NCBI RefSeq assembly: GCF_900102675.1
Contig: NZ_FMYX01000005.1
Location: 186,001 to 250,000, forward strand
DNA length: 64,000 bases
Direction of reading: 5' to 3'
From: Pseudomonas guariconensis
GTDB lineage: Bacteria > Pseudomonadota > Gammaproteobacteria > Pseudomonadales > Pseudomonadaceae
The notes under the pieces were generated by a model. That model was given only the letters and a program-made list of their open reading frames with translations, was not told the DNA's origin and searched no databases. Below are positions 24,981 to 33,377 of the stretch, one piece after another; the first letter of the stretch is position 1, and each line of letters starts with the position of its first letter. The position numbers and the translations under genes are program-made.

Positions 24981-26222
24981 TCAGACGGCTTGGGCCTGAA
25001 GTGCCGGCACGGACGTTTTCTTGAATTCATCGCCGACGATTTCCTGGACCTTGGACACTATGTAGGCCCCGATCGGAATGGCTGAGGTGGCCGCCGGGGA
25101 AGGCGCATTGCAGACGTTGACGCTACGGGCGGTGTTGACGAACAGGAAGTCATCGATGAGCTTCCCGTCATTGGACACCGCCTGGGCGCGCACGCCGGCC
25201 GGGTAGGGCTTGAGGTGTTTCTTCTCGAGGCTCGGGCAGTACTTTTGCACGGTCTTGAGGTAGGCCCCCTTGAACAGCGAGTTCTTCATCTCGATCAGCC
25301 CTGGGCGAAGATTGTCCTTGAGCACTTTGCGGATACCACGGTGCCCCAGCATGTTGCCCAGGTCGCTCAGGGAGACATCGGATTTGCGATAGCCCTCGCG
25401 CTTCATGGCCAGCACTGCATTCGGCCCGACGGTGACGGTGCCATCGATCATCCGGGTCAGGTGTACACCCAGGAACGGCATGGACGGGTCCGGGATCGGG
25501 TAGATCAGGTGATTGACGATCCGGTTGTGCTCCGGTGGCAGCAGGTAATACTCGCCACGGAACGGGCAGATGGTAAAACCTGGCTCGACACCGAGCATGC
25601 GTACGACTCGGTCAGCCATCAGGCCCGAGCACGACACCAGGTAGCGGGTCGTGTAAGTGCCCCGGTCGGTCTGGACGACGATCGAGTCTGCCTGTTCGAC
25701 CAGCCCGGTGACTTCGGTATCGAACTGCAGGGTGCCGCCTTTTTTCTCGAACTGCTTGGCCATCTGAGCGGTCACCGCAGCGTAGTTCACGATGGCGCTG
25801 GAGGGCACGAAGATCCCGCCCAGGCCGACGATGTTGGGCTCGCGTTCGCGAAGTTCGCCGGCCGACAGCCAGTGACGCTCCAGGCCATTGGCCGCAGTGC
25901 GCTCCCACAGGGCGCGCATACGCTGCATCTCCAGCTCGTTGGTGGCGACGAGCAGTTTTCCGCAGTTGTCGTAGGGGATGGCGTGCTCATCGCAGAAGCG
26001 TTTGGTGGCCTTGTTGCCTTCAAGGCAGAACTTTGCTTTCAGGCTGCCGGGCGTGTAGTAGACACCCGCATGGATCACACCACTGTTGTGGCCGGTCTGG
26101 TGCTGGGCTGGGCTGCTCTCTTTCTCGAGCAGCAGCAGGCGCGCCTCGGGGTACTGGTCAGCCAGCTGCATCGCTGTCGACATGCCGACGATACCGCCGC
26201 CGATGATCACGAAATCGTACAT
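24981..26222 (-). CDS. lhgO: L-2-hydroxyglutarate dehydrogenase/oxidase LhgO
   Basis: A 413-residue FAD-dependent oxidoreductase of the DAO superfamily. The N-terminal DFVIIGGGIVGMSTA binds FAD, and HNSGVIHAGVYYTPGSLKA is the hallmark of the LhgO/YgaF group. It oxidises L-2-hydroxyglutarate to 2-oxoglutarate and passes electrons to the quinone pool. It follows csiD by 55 bases, so the two form the glutarate hydroxylase branch of lysine degradation: glutarate to L-2-hydroxyglutarate (CsiD) to 2-oxoglutarate (LhgO). Confidence 0.93.
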   Translation of the reverse strand: MYDFVIIGGGIVGMSTAMQLADQYPEARLLLLEKESSPAQHQTGHNSGVIHAGVYYTPGSLKAKFCLEGNKATKRFCDEHAIPYDNCGKLLVATNELEMQRMRALWERTAANGLERHWLSAGELREREPNIVGLGGIFVPSSAIVNYAAVTAQMAKQFEKKGGTLQFDTEVTGLVEQADSIVVQTDRGTYTTRYLVSCSGLMADRVVRMLGVEPGFTICPFRGEYYLLPPEHNRIVNHLIYPIPDPSMPFLGVHLTRMIDGTVTVGPNAVLAMKREGYRKSDVSLSDLGNMLGHRGIRKVLKDNLRPGLIEMKNSLFKGAYLKTVQKYCPSLEKKHLKPYPAGVRAQAVSNDGKLIDDFLFVNTARSVNVCNAPSPAATSAIPIGAYIVSKVQEIVGDEFKKTSVPALQAQAV

Positions 26223-26277
26223 GAGTCTGTTCCTTGCAGATGGCCCCGGCCCACAGGTGCCGAGGCCATGCTGAGCA

Positions 26278-27264
26278 TCAGTTGGAGGTCTGGCCCCGGT
26301 GGTGTTCCATTTTCGGGAAGCTGAAGTAGCCGCGCTGACGCATCAACTCGCGGCGCAGGCCCGGGTGAGCGACGAAGCGGTCACGGCCGTGCAGCCAGAA
26401 CAGGTTGTTGATCAGCAGGAACGAGCCGACCGGAACCGGAATCGACACCTTGTGCGCACTGCCTTCGAGTGACTCGCCCAACTGGAACAGCCAGGTGCCT
26501 TCCTCGTAGTTCTCTGGCTGCACGAACTGGTCGATGTAGCGCATGGTCGGGCGACCCACCGAGTCGGTATCGAACACGGCATGGAATACATCCTCCCGGG
26601 TGTTCTTGCTCGGTGGCGCGGTCCAGCGCATCACCCGACGGGCGAGCGGGTGCTTGTAGAAACGGTCCAGGTCAGCCCAGTCGTCCAGGTGCAGCAACAG
26701 GGAATTGCCGCCTTCCATGTTCTGCTCGTCGATTTTCATCATCAGTACATAGTCGGTGATCTGGTTCACGAAGGTGCCGTCGTTGTGCAGCTCCATCACC
26801 CGGTGTGGCTGGCGCAGGTAGCTGTCGGAGTTATCGACGTTCTCGACCACGAAGCGCGCGTAGAACTGGCCGCTCATGGCATCGAAATTCGATCGGCCCA
26901 GCAGATGGGCCACAGCGGTAGAGAGTTTCACCATGTCTTCAGCCTGGGAGACGTTGTCCAGGCCCTCAGGGGTGACCAGCAGGCCGCCAGTGCTGCGATC
27001 GAGCAGGGTGTTGACGATGACCGGGCGCAAAGTGCCCTGGCACAGGTCATCGAGGATCTTGCCGAACTGGAAACGCAGGAACGATTTGTACTCCAAGGCC
27101 TGGACCGGCCATTGGGCGACCGCGGCGACGAAGGCGTCGACGGTCTCCTTGGCAAAGCGCAGTTCCAACAGGCGCTCGGACTGGGAGGTCGACTGCAAGG
27201 TGAAACCGTGCAGCAGGGCAGGTTGCTCGAGGACAGGCATATCGATGTGGGTGAGGGCGTTCAT
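26278..27264 (-). CDS. glaH: Glutarate 2-hydroxylase CsiD/GlaH
   Basis: A 328-residue Fe(II)/2-oxoglutarate dioxygenase of the CsiD family. The facial triad is visible in ELHNDGTF (His-x-Asp) and a distal His in FWLHGRDRF, with the Arg needed for 2-oxoglutarate nearby ([11 protein letters not shown]). It converts glutarate to L-2-hydroxyglutarate with 2-oxoglutarate and oxygen. It is first in an operon with lhgO and divergent from the CsiR-like repressor. Predicted promoter and operators lie directly upstream. Confidence 0.93.
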   Translation of the reverse strand: MNALTHIDMPVLEQPALLHGFTLQSTSQSERLLELRFAKETVDAFVAAVAQWPVQALEYKSFLRFQFGKILDDLCQGTLRPVIVNTLLDRSTGGLLVTPEGLDNVSQAEDMVKLSTAVAHLLGRSNFDAMSGQFYARFVVENVDNSDSYLRQPHRVMELHNDGTFVNQITDYVLMMKIDEQNMEGGNSLLLHLDDWADLDRFYKHPLARRVMRWTAPPSKNTREDVFHAVFDTDSVGRPTMRYIDQFVQPENYEEGTWLFQLGESLEGSAHKVSIPVPVGSFLLINNLFWLHGRDRFVAHPGLRRELMRQRGYFSFPKMEHHRGQTSN

Positions 27265-27316
27265 GGCGACTCCTTGTTAACCGGGCGGTTGAGAGGACGG
27301 GTCAGGTCGTGGGGCA

Positions 27317-27345
27317 AAAATATCGCCGAAATTAAAAAATGTCTA
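27317..27345 (-). promoter_or_regulatory. Predicted csiD promoter
   Basis: On the minus strand TAGACA (27345-27340), a 17-base spacer and TATTTT (27322-27317) form a sigma-70-like promoter about 50 bases before csiD. The -35 lies inside the palindrome at 27335-27352. Confidence 0.5.
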
Positions 27346-27369
27346 CATTTTTAAATATCGTCGTAATTA
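27318..27369. repeat. 17-bp direct repeats flanking the palindrome
   Basis: AAATATCGCCGAAATTA (27318-27334) and AAATATCGTCGTAATTA (27353-27369) differ at two positions and lie 35 bases apart, one on each side of the palindrome. The symmetry around the operator suggests binding sites for a second factor or additional repressor dimers. Confidence 0.6.
27335..27352. promoter_or_regulatory. Perfect palindrome, candidate CsiR operator
   Basis: AAAAATGT-CT-ACATTTTT is a perfect inverted repeat in the csiD-csiR divergent region, overlapping the csiD -35. A bound GntR-family repressor would block csiD. Glutarate release of CsiR is known in P. putida; the exact site here is inferred. Confidence 0.55.
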
Positions 27370-27411
27370 TTGTGTTTTGTACACGATCTGCGTGTCTGAA
27401 CGGAGTCCGGT

Positions 27412-28137
27412 ATGATAGGTGCGCCTAGCAAGAGAGCCCTCTGGATGGACCACACAGACCTCGCTGAAACCACATCAGATGCTGCCTATTCGCGCTTGAA
27501 ATCCGACATTCTCCGTGGCGTCTTCCGCCCCGGTGAAAAACTCTTGATGAGCGCCTTGAAAGACCGTTACGCCGTCGGTGTGGGGCCGATGCGCGAGGTG
27601 TTGGCGCGGCTTGTGGCGGAGCGGTTGGTCAGCGCGATCAACCAGAAGGGCTACCGGGTGGCACCGATGTCGTTGGACGAGATGCTCGATGTCTACACCG
27701 CCCGGGCTCACCTGGAGGCCTTGATCGTGGGGTTGGCGGTAGAGAAGGGCGATGAAGCCTGGGAGGCGTCCATCGTGGCGTGTTCGCACACACTGTCGAA
27801 GGTGGTCGAGTTGCACAGTCCGCAGGAAATGGTCGATATCTGGGATGCCCGGCACAAAGCCTTCCACAATGCCATTGCCAGTGGTTGCGGCTCCAAGAGC
27901 CTCCTGCAGGCGCGTGCCTTCCTGCAGGATCAGGCCGAACGCTACCGGCAGATCTGGCTCAAGCGCACGGTGTTGTCCGAAGCGGCGTTGCGGCTCAAGC
28001 GCGAAGAGCACGCCGAACTGGTCAGTACCATCCTGGGGCGCGATGCCGCCAAGGCCAGCAAGATGATGCTGGAGCATTTGATGACGCCGGTGCCGATCAT
28101 CACGCAGATCATCGAACGCGAATCCGACATCTTGTAG
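27412..28137 (+). CDS. csiR: GntR/FCD-family repressor of glutarate catabolism (CsiR/GlaR-like)
   Basis: A 241-residue FadR-type regulator: N-terminal winged helix (about 20-85, AYSRLKSDILRGVFRPGEKL and MREVLARLVAERLV) and C-terminal FCD ligand domain (about 95-225) with the His/Asp metal positions. It is divergent from csiD-lhgO, the conserved position of CsiR, a repressor that responds to glutarate. ATG 27412 follows GGAG; an internal ATG at 27445 is an alternative. Confidence 0.88.
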   Translation: MIGAPSKRALWMDHTDLAETTSDAAYSRLKSDILRGVFRPGEKLLMSALKDRYAVGVGPMREVLARLVAERLVSAINQKGYRVAPMSLDEMLDVYTARAHLEALIVGLAVEKGDEAWEASIVACSHTLSKVVELHSPQEMVDIWDARHKAFHNAIASGCGSKSLLQARAFLQDQAERYRQIWLKRTVLSEAALRLKREEHAELVSTILGRDAAKASKMMLEHLMTPVPIITQIIERESDIL

Positions 28138-28149
28138 CCAAACAGCAGG

Positions 28150-28166
28150 CGAGTGCTTCGCACTCG
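28150..28166 (+). terminator. Hairpin after csiR
   Basis: CGAGTGC and GCACTCG pair in a 7-bp stem with loop TTC, 12 bases after the csiR stop. No T tract. Confidence 0.4.
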
Positions 28167-28375
28167 ATCGCAGGCTGCGCCAGCGTCCACGAACCCTGGC
28201 GCAGCGCCCCCAGTGTAAAACCGCCTCACTGGATAGGAGCTGGCCTCAGTCTCCCCGGCGAAAGCTTGGTCCTCTGTTGTAGGCGCTGGCGAAGCCTACG
28301 ATGGCCGCGCGCCTGACGTCCCCCGACCTCATCTGAATCCCTGGCTATGGGTGGCAGCCGTTTGCTGCGCCTGGC

Positions 28376-28415
28376 TTGACGCGTGAAATTTTTCATGTAT
28401 TTTTTCATGAAAAAT
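28376..28415 (+). promoter_or_regulatory. Promoter and operator of the first HTH-cupin regulator gene
   Basis: TTGACG (28376-28381), a 16-base spacer and TATTTT (28398-28403) form a promoter. Overlapping it, ATTTTTCATG (28388-28397) and CATGAAAAAT (28406-28415) are a perfect 10-bp inverted repeat with an 8-base spacer. The overlap suggests autorepression by the HTH-cupin protein. Confidence 0.55.
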
Positions 28416-28447
28416 AAATCCAATAATTTCACGGCTGCCTCTGAGCG

Positions 28448-29002
28448 ATGAAGATGGACGAAGAAGTTGAAGCCTTGGCGATCCTCATTCATGACCTGCG
28501 CAAGTTCAAGAATCTGACGCTGGGCGAGCTGGCTGAACGCATCGACCGTTCGGTTGGTTTTCTTTCCCAAGTTGAACGGGGTGTTTCGCGCCCGACCGTG
28601 GCCGACCTCACCGCCATCAGCGAAACACTCGGCGTCTCGACCGCGTATTTCTACAACCTGAGCAAGCCCCGCGCCGTCAGCTGGGTGACCCGCCCTCATG
28701 AGCGGCGCACGTTGTACTTCGGTTCGGGTATCACCGATGTGCTGGCCTCACCGACGATCTCGGGCGCCTTCTCGATGCTCGACAGCCGCCTCGAGCCTGG
28801 TGCGAGCAGTGGCCCCGAGCACCTGAGCGATCGTTCGGAGCAGGGCTGCTTTGTGCTCGAAGGCGAACTGACGGTCTGGCTGGACGACGGCGATGCCGTG
28901 ACGCTGCACGCCAACGACAGCTTCCAGCTGCAACCTCATGCGCGTTTGCGTTACGCCAACCTCACGGACAGGCTCACCCGCGTGCTCTGGGTCTTCAACT
29001 GA
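28448..29002 (+). CDS. HTH-XRE/cupin transcriptional regulator (PuuR-like), copy 1
   Basis: A 184-residue regulator with an N-terminal Cro/CI helix-turn-helix (about 10-65, LTLGELAERI and VGFLSQVERGVSRPTVADL) and a C-terminal cupin (about 105-180, EQGCFVLEGELTVWLDDGD). The architecture is that of PuuR, which represses putrescine utilisation. It sits 28 bases before the glutamyl-polyamine synthetase gene, so it opens the operon. It is about 84% identical to the copy at 32808. Autoregulation is suggested by the palindrome over its promoter. Confidence 0.87.
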   Translation: MKMDEEVEALAILIHDLRKFKNLTLGELAERIDRSVGFLSQVERGVSRPTVADLTAISETLGVSTAYFYNLSKPRAVSWVTRPHERRTLYFGSGITDVLASPTISGAFSMLDSRLEPGASSGPEHLSDRSEQGCFVLEGELTVWLDDGDAVTLHANDSFQLQPHARLRYANLTDRLTRVLWVFN

Positions 29003-29030
29003 ATTCGTTTCACCTCACAAGGACAAGAAG

Positions 29031-30377
29031 ATGAGTGTCATCTTTCCGGATCTGCTGACTGAAGTGCGCGCTTTTCGCGCCCAACACCCAGACGTGCGTT
29101 ACGTCGACCTGATTGCGCTGGATATTCCCGGGCATTTTTATGGCAAGCGCTACCCCATGGACATGCTGGAGAAAGTGGCTGCAGGCGCGCCTTTGAAGTT
29201 GCCGCAGAACTGTGTGTTGCTGGGGACCCAGGGCGGCCTCTACAAAATTGGCGACTATTGCTTTGCCGATGGTGACCCGGATGCACCGCGGCGCCTGGTG
29301 CCTGGCACCCTGAAACCGGTGCGCTGGGAAAAGGAGGCGATCGCCCAGATGATGATCACCTCCGATGGCACCGCCAAGCCCATCGAGTTCGAGCCCCGCG
29401 AAGTGCTGGCCCGGGTGCTGCGACGTCTGGCCAGTCGTGGCATTCGTCCGGTGGTTGCCTTTGAGCTTGAGTTCTACCTGTTCGACCGCGCGCTCAAGGA
29501 CGGCCTGCCGCAGTACCCACGCGATGTCGCTACCGGCGACCAGGACGACCAGCCGAACATGCACATCGAACGGCTGTCGCGGTTCTCGTCCGTGCTGCAT
29601 GAGATGGTGGATGTCGCCAACGAGCAGGGTGTGCCGGCGAACGTCATCACCGCGGAACTGGGCCCTGGCCAGTTCGAGATCAACTTCTCCCACAGTGACG
29701 ACGCGCTGAGCGCGGCGGACTGGTCAGCCTTGTTCTGCCGCAGTACGCGCGGTGTCGCCATGAAACATGGCTATCGCGCCAGCTTCATGAGCAAACCTTA
29801 CCTGGACGCACCGGGCAGCGGCATGCATGTGCATGTCAGTCTCTACGATGAGGCCGGCAACAACCTGTTGGCCGGTTACGGACAACGCAACCTGCGCCAT
29901 GCCGTCGCCGGTTGCCTGGAGCTGCTGCCCCACTGCATGCCGATCTTCGCCCCTAATCACAACGCCTACCGCCGCTACGGCGCCATGGTCAACGCCGCGA
30001 GTGTGGCCAGCTGGGGCTTCGAGGACCGGGATGCGTGCATTCGCATTCCCGAGTCCGATCCACGCAACCTGCGCATCGAACACCGCCTGGCCGGCGCCGA
30101 TGCCAACCCGTACCTGGTGCTGGCGGCCATTCTCACTGGCATGGAGCATGGCCTTGATCGCGGCGTGGAGCCCATCGCACCGCTCAATGACGATCGCACG
30201 AGCGGTATCGATTTCCCCAAGGATGCCCTGAGCGCGGTGGCTGCGATGCGCAACCATCCGGTGGTCAACGAGGGGCTGGGCAGTGAGTTCGTGATGGTCT
30301 ATTGCGAAAACAAACGCCAGGAACAACTGGATTTCATGAACGCCATCAACGCGCGTGAATATCGCTGGTTCTTGTGA
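29031..30377 (+). CDS. puuA: Gamma-glutamyl-polyamine synthetase (PuuA/SpuI type)
   Basis: A 448-residue member of the glutamine synthetase superfamily. Metal- and ATP-site motifs are present: AFELEFYLF, ELGPGQFEINF, GSGMHVHVS, NAYRRYGA and RIEHRLAGADANPY. This branch gamma-glutamylates putrescine, spermidine or related amines with ATP as the first step of gamma-glutamyl catabolism. ATG 29031 follows AAGGACAAGAAG; an in-frame start inside the upstream gene is rejected. Its neighbours PuuD and SpuC catalyse later steps. Confidence 0.9.
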   Translation: MSVIFPDLLTEVRAFRAQHPDVRYVDLIALDIPGHFYGKRYPMDMLEKVAAGAPLKLPQNCVLLGTQGGLYKIGDYCFADGDPDAPRRLVPGTLKPVRWEKEAIAQMMITSDGTAKPIEFEPREVLARVLRRLASRGIRPVVAFELEFYLFDRALKDGLPQYPRDVATGDQDDQPNMHIERLSRFSSVLHEMVDVANEQGVPANVITAELGPGQFEINFSHSDDALSAADWSALFCRSTRGVAMKHGYRASFMSKPYLDAPGSGMHVHVSLYDEAGNNLLAGYGQRNLRHAVAGCLELLPHCMPIFAPNHNAYRRYGAMVNAASVASWGFEDRDACIRIPESDPRNLRIEHRLAGADANPYLVLAAILTGMEHGLDRGVEPIAPLNDDRTSGIDFPKDALSAVAAMRNHPVVNEGLGSEFVMVYCENKRQEQLDFMNAINAREYRWFL

Positions 30378-30455
30378 GCATCCGTTTCACCCAACTGCGC
30401 CCCACTTTCTTAATCAGTTTGAATAACTCGCAATATTGATTTGCCGGAGGATGAT

Positions 30456-31229
30456 ATGCCACGCGTGCCCGTTATCGGCATCACTGCATGCACTCGCATG
30501 ATTGAACAGCATGCGACCCAGACGATCAGTGAGAAGTATGCGCGCGCCGCGGCCAAGGCGGCGTGTGGCTTGCCCATCGTGATTCCCAGTCTCGGTGAAC
30601 TGATGGATACCGCCGACATCGTCGACACAGTGGATGGGCTGATCTTCACCGGCTCGCCGTCCAACATCGAACCATTCCACTACAACGGCCCGGCCAGTGA
30701 GCCGGGCACCCATCACGATCCGTTGCGCGATGCCACGACGTTGCCGCTGATGCGTGCGGCCATCGCCGCTGGTGTGCCGGTGCTCGGCATCTGCCGGGGT
30801 TTCCAGGAAATGAATGTGGCGCTCGGGGGCACCCTGCACCAGAAGGTCCATGAGACCGGTCTGTTCATGGATCACCGCGAAGGCAAGGACGAGCCTGTGG
30901 ACCAGCAGTATGGCCCGCGCCACGCAATGCATATCCAGCCAGGCGGCCTGATGGACCGTATGGGCTTGCCCGCGGTCATCGACGTCAACTCCATCCATGG
31001 CCAGGGCATCGATGTGCTGGCGCCGGGGCTGAGAGTGGAGGCGTTGGCACCGGATGGGCTTGTGGAAGCGATCTCGGTTGAAGGCAGCAAGAGCTTTGCC
31101 CTGGCCGTTCAGTGGCATCCGGAGTTCCGGGTACTTGAAAACCCGCATTACCTGACGATCTTCCAGACCTTTGGCAAAGCCTGCCGGCAACGCTCGGTAT
31201 TGCGTCAGTTGATGTTGAAAACCGCCTGA
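30456..31229 (+). CDS. puuD: Gamma-glutamyl-gamma-aminobutyrate hydrolase PuuD
   Basis: A 257-residue class I glutamine-amidotransferase-like hydrolase. The nucleophile is Cys113 in GICRGFQEMN, and the His-Glu pair is in QWHPEF near the C-terminus. It releases glutamate from gamma-glutamyl amino acids such as gamma-glutamyl-GABA or from gamma-glutamyl-polyamine intermediates. ATG 30456 follows CCGGAGGATGAT, a strong ribosome binding site. It lies between puuA and spuC in one transcript. Confidence 0.92.
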   Translation: MPRVPVIGITACTRMIEQHATQTISEKYARAAAKAACGLPIVIPSLGELMDTADIVDTVDGLIFTGSPSNIEPFHYNGPASEPGTHHDPLRDATTLPLMRAAIAAGVPVLGICRGFQEMNVALGGTLHQKVHETGLFMDHREGKDEPVDQQYGPRHAMHIQPGGLMDRMGLPAVIDVNSIHGQGIDVLAPGLRVEALAPDGLVEAISVEGSKSFALAVQWHPEFRVLENPHYLTIFQTFGKACRQRSVLRQLMLKTA

Positions 31230-31299
31230 GCCGTGAACGCTATTGAAACGTTGAATGTTATTACGCAGCCCGGCTGCGCCTCGTTAAGGAGAGTAATAA

Positions 31300-32658
31300 A
31301 TGAGTGAAAAGAATTCCCAGACGCTTGCCTGGCAAGCCATGAGCCGAGACCATCATCTGGCGCCGTTCAGCGACGTCAAGCAACTGGCCGAGAAAGGCCC
31401 GCGCATCATCACCTCGGCCAAGGGCGTTTATCTTTGGGACAGCGAAGGCCACAAGATCCTCGACGGCATGGCGGGCCTGTGGTGCGTGGCCGTCGGCTAC
31501 GGTCGTGACGAACTGGCCGACGTGGCTGCCCGGCAGATGAAAGAACTGCCGTACTACAACCTGTTCTTCCAGACCGCGCACCCGCCGGCGCTGGAGCTGG
31601 CCAAGGCAATCGCCGATGTGGCCCCGCAGGGCATGAACCATGTGTTCTTCACCGGCTCCGGCTCCGAAGGCAACGACACCGTGCTGCGCATGGTTCGCCA
31701 TTACTGGGCGATCAAGGGCAAGAAGGACAAGAAGGTCATCATCGGCCGCATCAACGGCTACCACGGCTCCACCGTGGCGGGTGCCGGCCTGGGCGGCATG
31801 AGCGGCATGCACCAGCAGGGCGGTTCGCTGCCGGATATCGTGCATATCCCCCAGCCGTACTGGTTCGGTGAAGGCGGCGACATGTCCGAGGCCGAGTTCG
31901 GCGTGTGGGCGGCTGAACAACTGGAGAAGAAGATCCTGGAAGTAGGCGAGGACAATGTCGCCGCCTTCATCGCCGAGCCGATCCAGGGCGCAGGCGGCGT
32001 GATCATTGCGCCGCAGACCTACTGGCCGAAGATCAAGCAGATCCTGGCCAAGTACGACATCCTGTTCGTGGCTGACGAAGTGATCTGTGGCTTTGGCCGT
32101 ACCGGTCAGTGGTTCGGCACCGACTACTACGACCTCAAGCCCGACCTGATGACTATCGCCAAGGGCCTGACCTCCGGCTACATCCCCATGGGCGGTGTGA
32201 TCGTGCGGGACGACGTGGCCAAAGTGATCAGCGAAGGCGGCGACTTCAACCATGGCTTTACCTATTCCGGCCACCCGGTGGCAGCGGCGGTGGGCCTGGA
32301 AAACCTGCGTATCCTGCGCGACGAGAAGATCATCGAGCAGGTGCGTGACGTCACTGCACCGTACTTGCAAAAACGTCTGCGTGAACTGGCCGATCACCCG
32401 CTGGTGGGTGAAGTGCGTGGCCTGGGCATGCTCGGCGCGATCGAGCTGGTCAAGGACAAGGCCACACGGGCCCGCTACGAAGGCAAGGGCATCGGCATGA
32501 TCTGCCGCCAGCACTGCTTCGACAATGGCCTGATCATGCGCGCCGTGGGCGACACCATGATCATCGCACCACCTCTGGTGATCAGCACCCAAGAGATCGA
32601 CGAGCTGGTGGAAAAGGCCCGCAAGTGCCTGGACCTGACTTACCAGGCTGTCCAGTAA
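31300..32658 (+). CDS. spuC: Polyamine:pyruvate aminotransferase SpuC-like
   Basis: A 452-residue class III PLP aminotransferase. Landmarks are GSGSEGNDTV (phosphate cup), NGYHGST, the VADEVICGFGRTG Asp and the Schiff-base Lys in MTIAKGLTSGYIPMG. It is very similar to SpuC, which transaminates putrescine, spermidine or cadaverine with pyruvate. AAGGAGAG precedes the ATG. Having it beside puuA suggests both transamination and glutamylation routes for amines are co-regulated. Confidence 0.9.
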   Translation: MSEKNSQTLAWQAMSRDHHLAPFSDVKQLAEKGPRIITSAKGVYLWDSEGHKILDGMAGLWCVAVGYGRDELADVAARQMKELPYYNLFFQTAHPPALELAKAIADVAPQGMNHVFFTGSGSEGNDTVLRMVRHYWAIKGKKDKKVIIGRINGYHGSTVAGAGLGGMSGMHQQGGSLPDIVHIPQPYWFGEGGDMSEAEFGVWAAEQLEKKILEVGEDNVAAFIAEPIQGAGGVIIAPQTYWPKIKQILAKYDILFVADEVICGFGRTGQWFGTDYYDLKPDLMTIAKGLTSGYIPMGGVIVRDDVAKVISEGGDFNHGFTYSGHPVAAAVGLENLRILRDEKIIEQVRDVTAPYLQKRLRELADHPLVGEVRGLGMLGAIELVKDKATRARYEGKGIGMICRQHCFDNGLIMRAVGDTMIIAPPLVISTQEIDELVEKARKCLDLTYQAVQ

Positions 32659-32665
32659 GCCTGCG

Positions 32666-32694
32666 GCACCTCGGCAGGCTCCCTGCCGAGGTGC
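32666..32694 (+). terminator. Strong hairpin after spuC
   Basis: GCACCTCGGCAGG and CCTGCCGAGGTGC form a perfect 13-bp stem with a 3-base loop, 8 bases after spuC. Only TCTT follows, but the stem is very stable. It likely separates the operon from the second HTH-cupin gene. Confidence 0.75.
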
Positions 32695-32807
32695 TCTTCA
32701 GGCATCGTGCCCGCCCAGTCCGTCCCCTTCGATCCTTGATCTTGCCTTGCACGGCCCACTCCAATACCCTCCGTCGACACCATCGCTCCCACCGCCAAGA
32801 CCACACG

Positions 32808-33362
32808 ATGAAAGTGCACGAAGAAATTGAAGGGCTCGCCATACTCATTCGCGATCTGCGCAAGTTCAAGGGCTTGACTCTGGGCGAACTCGCGCAACGC
32901 ATCGGTCGTTCGGTGGGCTTTCTATCCCAGGTCGAGCGGGGCGTGTCACGCCCAACCGTGGCGGACCTGACGGCGATCAGCGAGACGCTGGGGGTCTCGA
33001 CGGCCTACTTCTATAGCCTGGAAAAACCCCGCGCGCTCGACTGGGTCACGCGACCGGATGAGCGCCGTACGCTACATCTGGGAGGGGGGATTACCGATGT
33101 GCTCGTGTCGCCCACCATCGCCGGTGGTTTCTCGATGCTCGACAGCCACCTCGAACCTGGGGCCTCGAGCGGGGAAGAGTATCTGGACGACAGTTCGGAG
33201 CAGGGCTGTTTCGTGCTCGAAGGCGAACTGACTGTCTGGCTGGATGACGGCGACCCGGTGACGCTCCACCCCAATGACAGTTTCCAGCTCCAACCTCACG
33301 CGCGTTTCCGTTATGCCAACCTGACGGACAAGCCGACCCGCGTGCTCTGGGTGTTCAACTGA
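32808..33362 (+). CDS. HTH-XRE/cupin transcriptional regulator (PuuR-like), copy 2
   Basis: A 184-residue paralogue of the protein at 28448, with no gaps and about 29 differences. The helix-turn-helix core is essentially unchanged (one E/Q and one D/G change in the first half), so both probably recognise similar DNA, while the cupin has more differences and may sense another ligand. ATG 32808 begins MKVHEEIEG; the upstream-extended frame is rejected. It lacks the AT-rich palindrome found before copy 1. It faces the OprD gene convergently with 15 bases between. Confidence 0.87.
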   Translation: MKVHEEIEGLAILIRDLRKFKGLTLGELAQRIGRSVGFLSQVERGVSRPTVADLTAISETLGVSTAYFYSLEKPRALDWVTRPDERRTLHLGGGITDVLVSPTIAGGFSMLDSHLEPGASSGEEYLDDSSEQGCFVLEGELTVWLDDGDPVTLHPNDSFQLQPHARFRYANLTDKPTRVLWVFN

Positions 33363-33377
33363 GGGCTCGTCCAGCGC

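Larger units (their letters stand above)
28138..28447. other. 310-base intergenic region between csiR and the first HTH-cupin gene
   Basis: No gene is seen. It contains a 7-bp hairpin at 28150-28166 after csiR, a second hairpin GTAGGC/GCCTAC at 28279-28299 that faintly resembles Pseudomonas REP elements, and the promoter and operator of the HTH-cupin gene at its right end. Confidence 0.5.

Noticed and set aside
28279..28299. Hairpin resembling a REP element
   Set aside because: Only the short palindrome matches; no second copy was seen in the window, so it is not called a repeat family.
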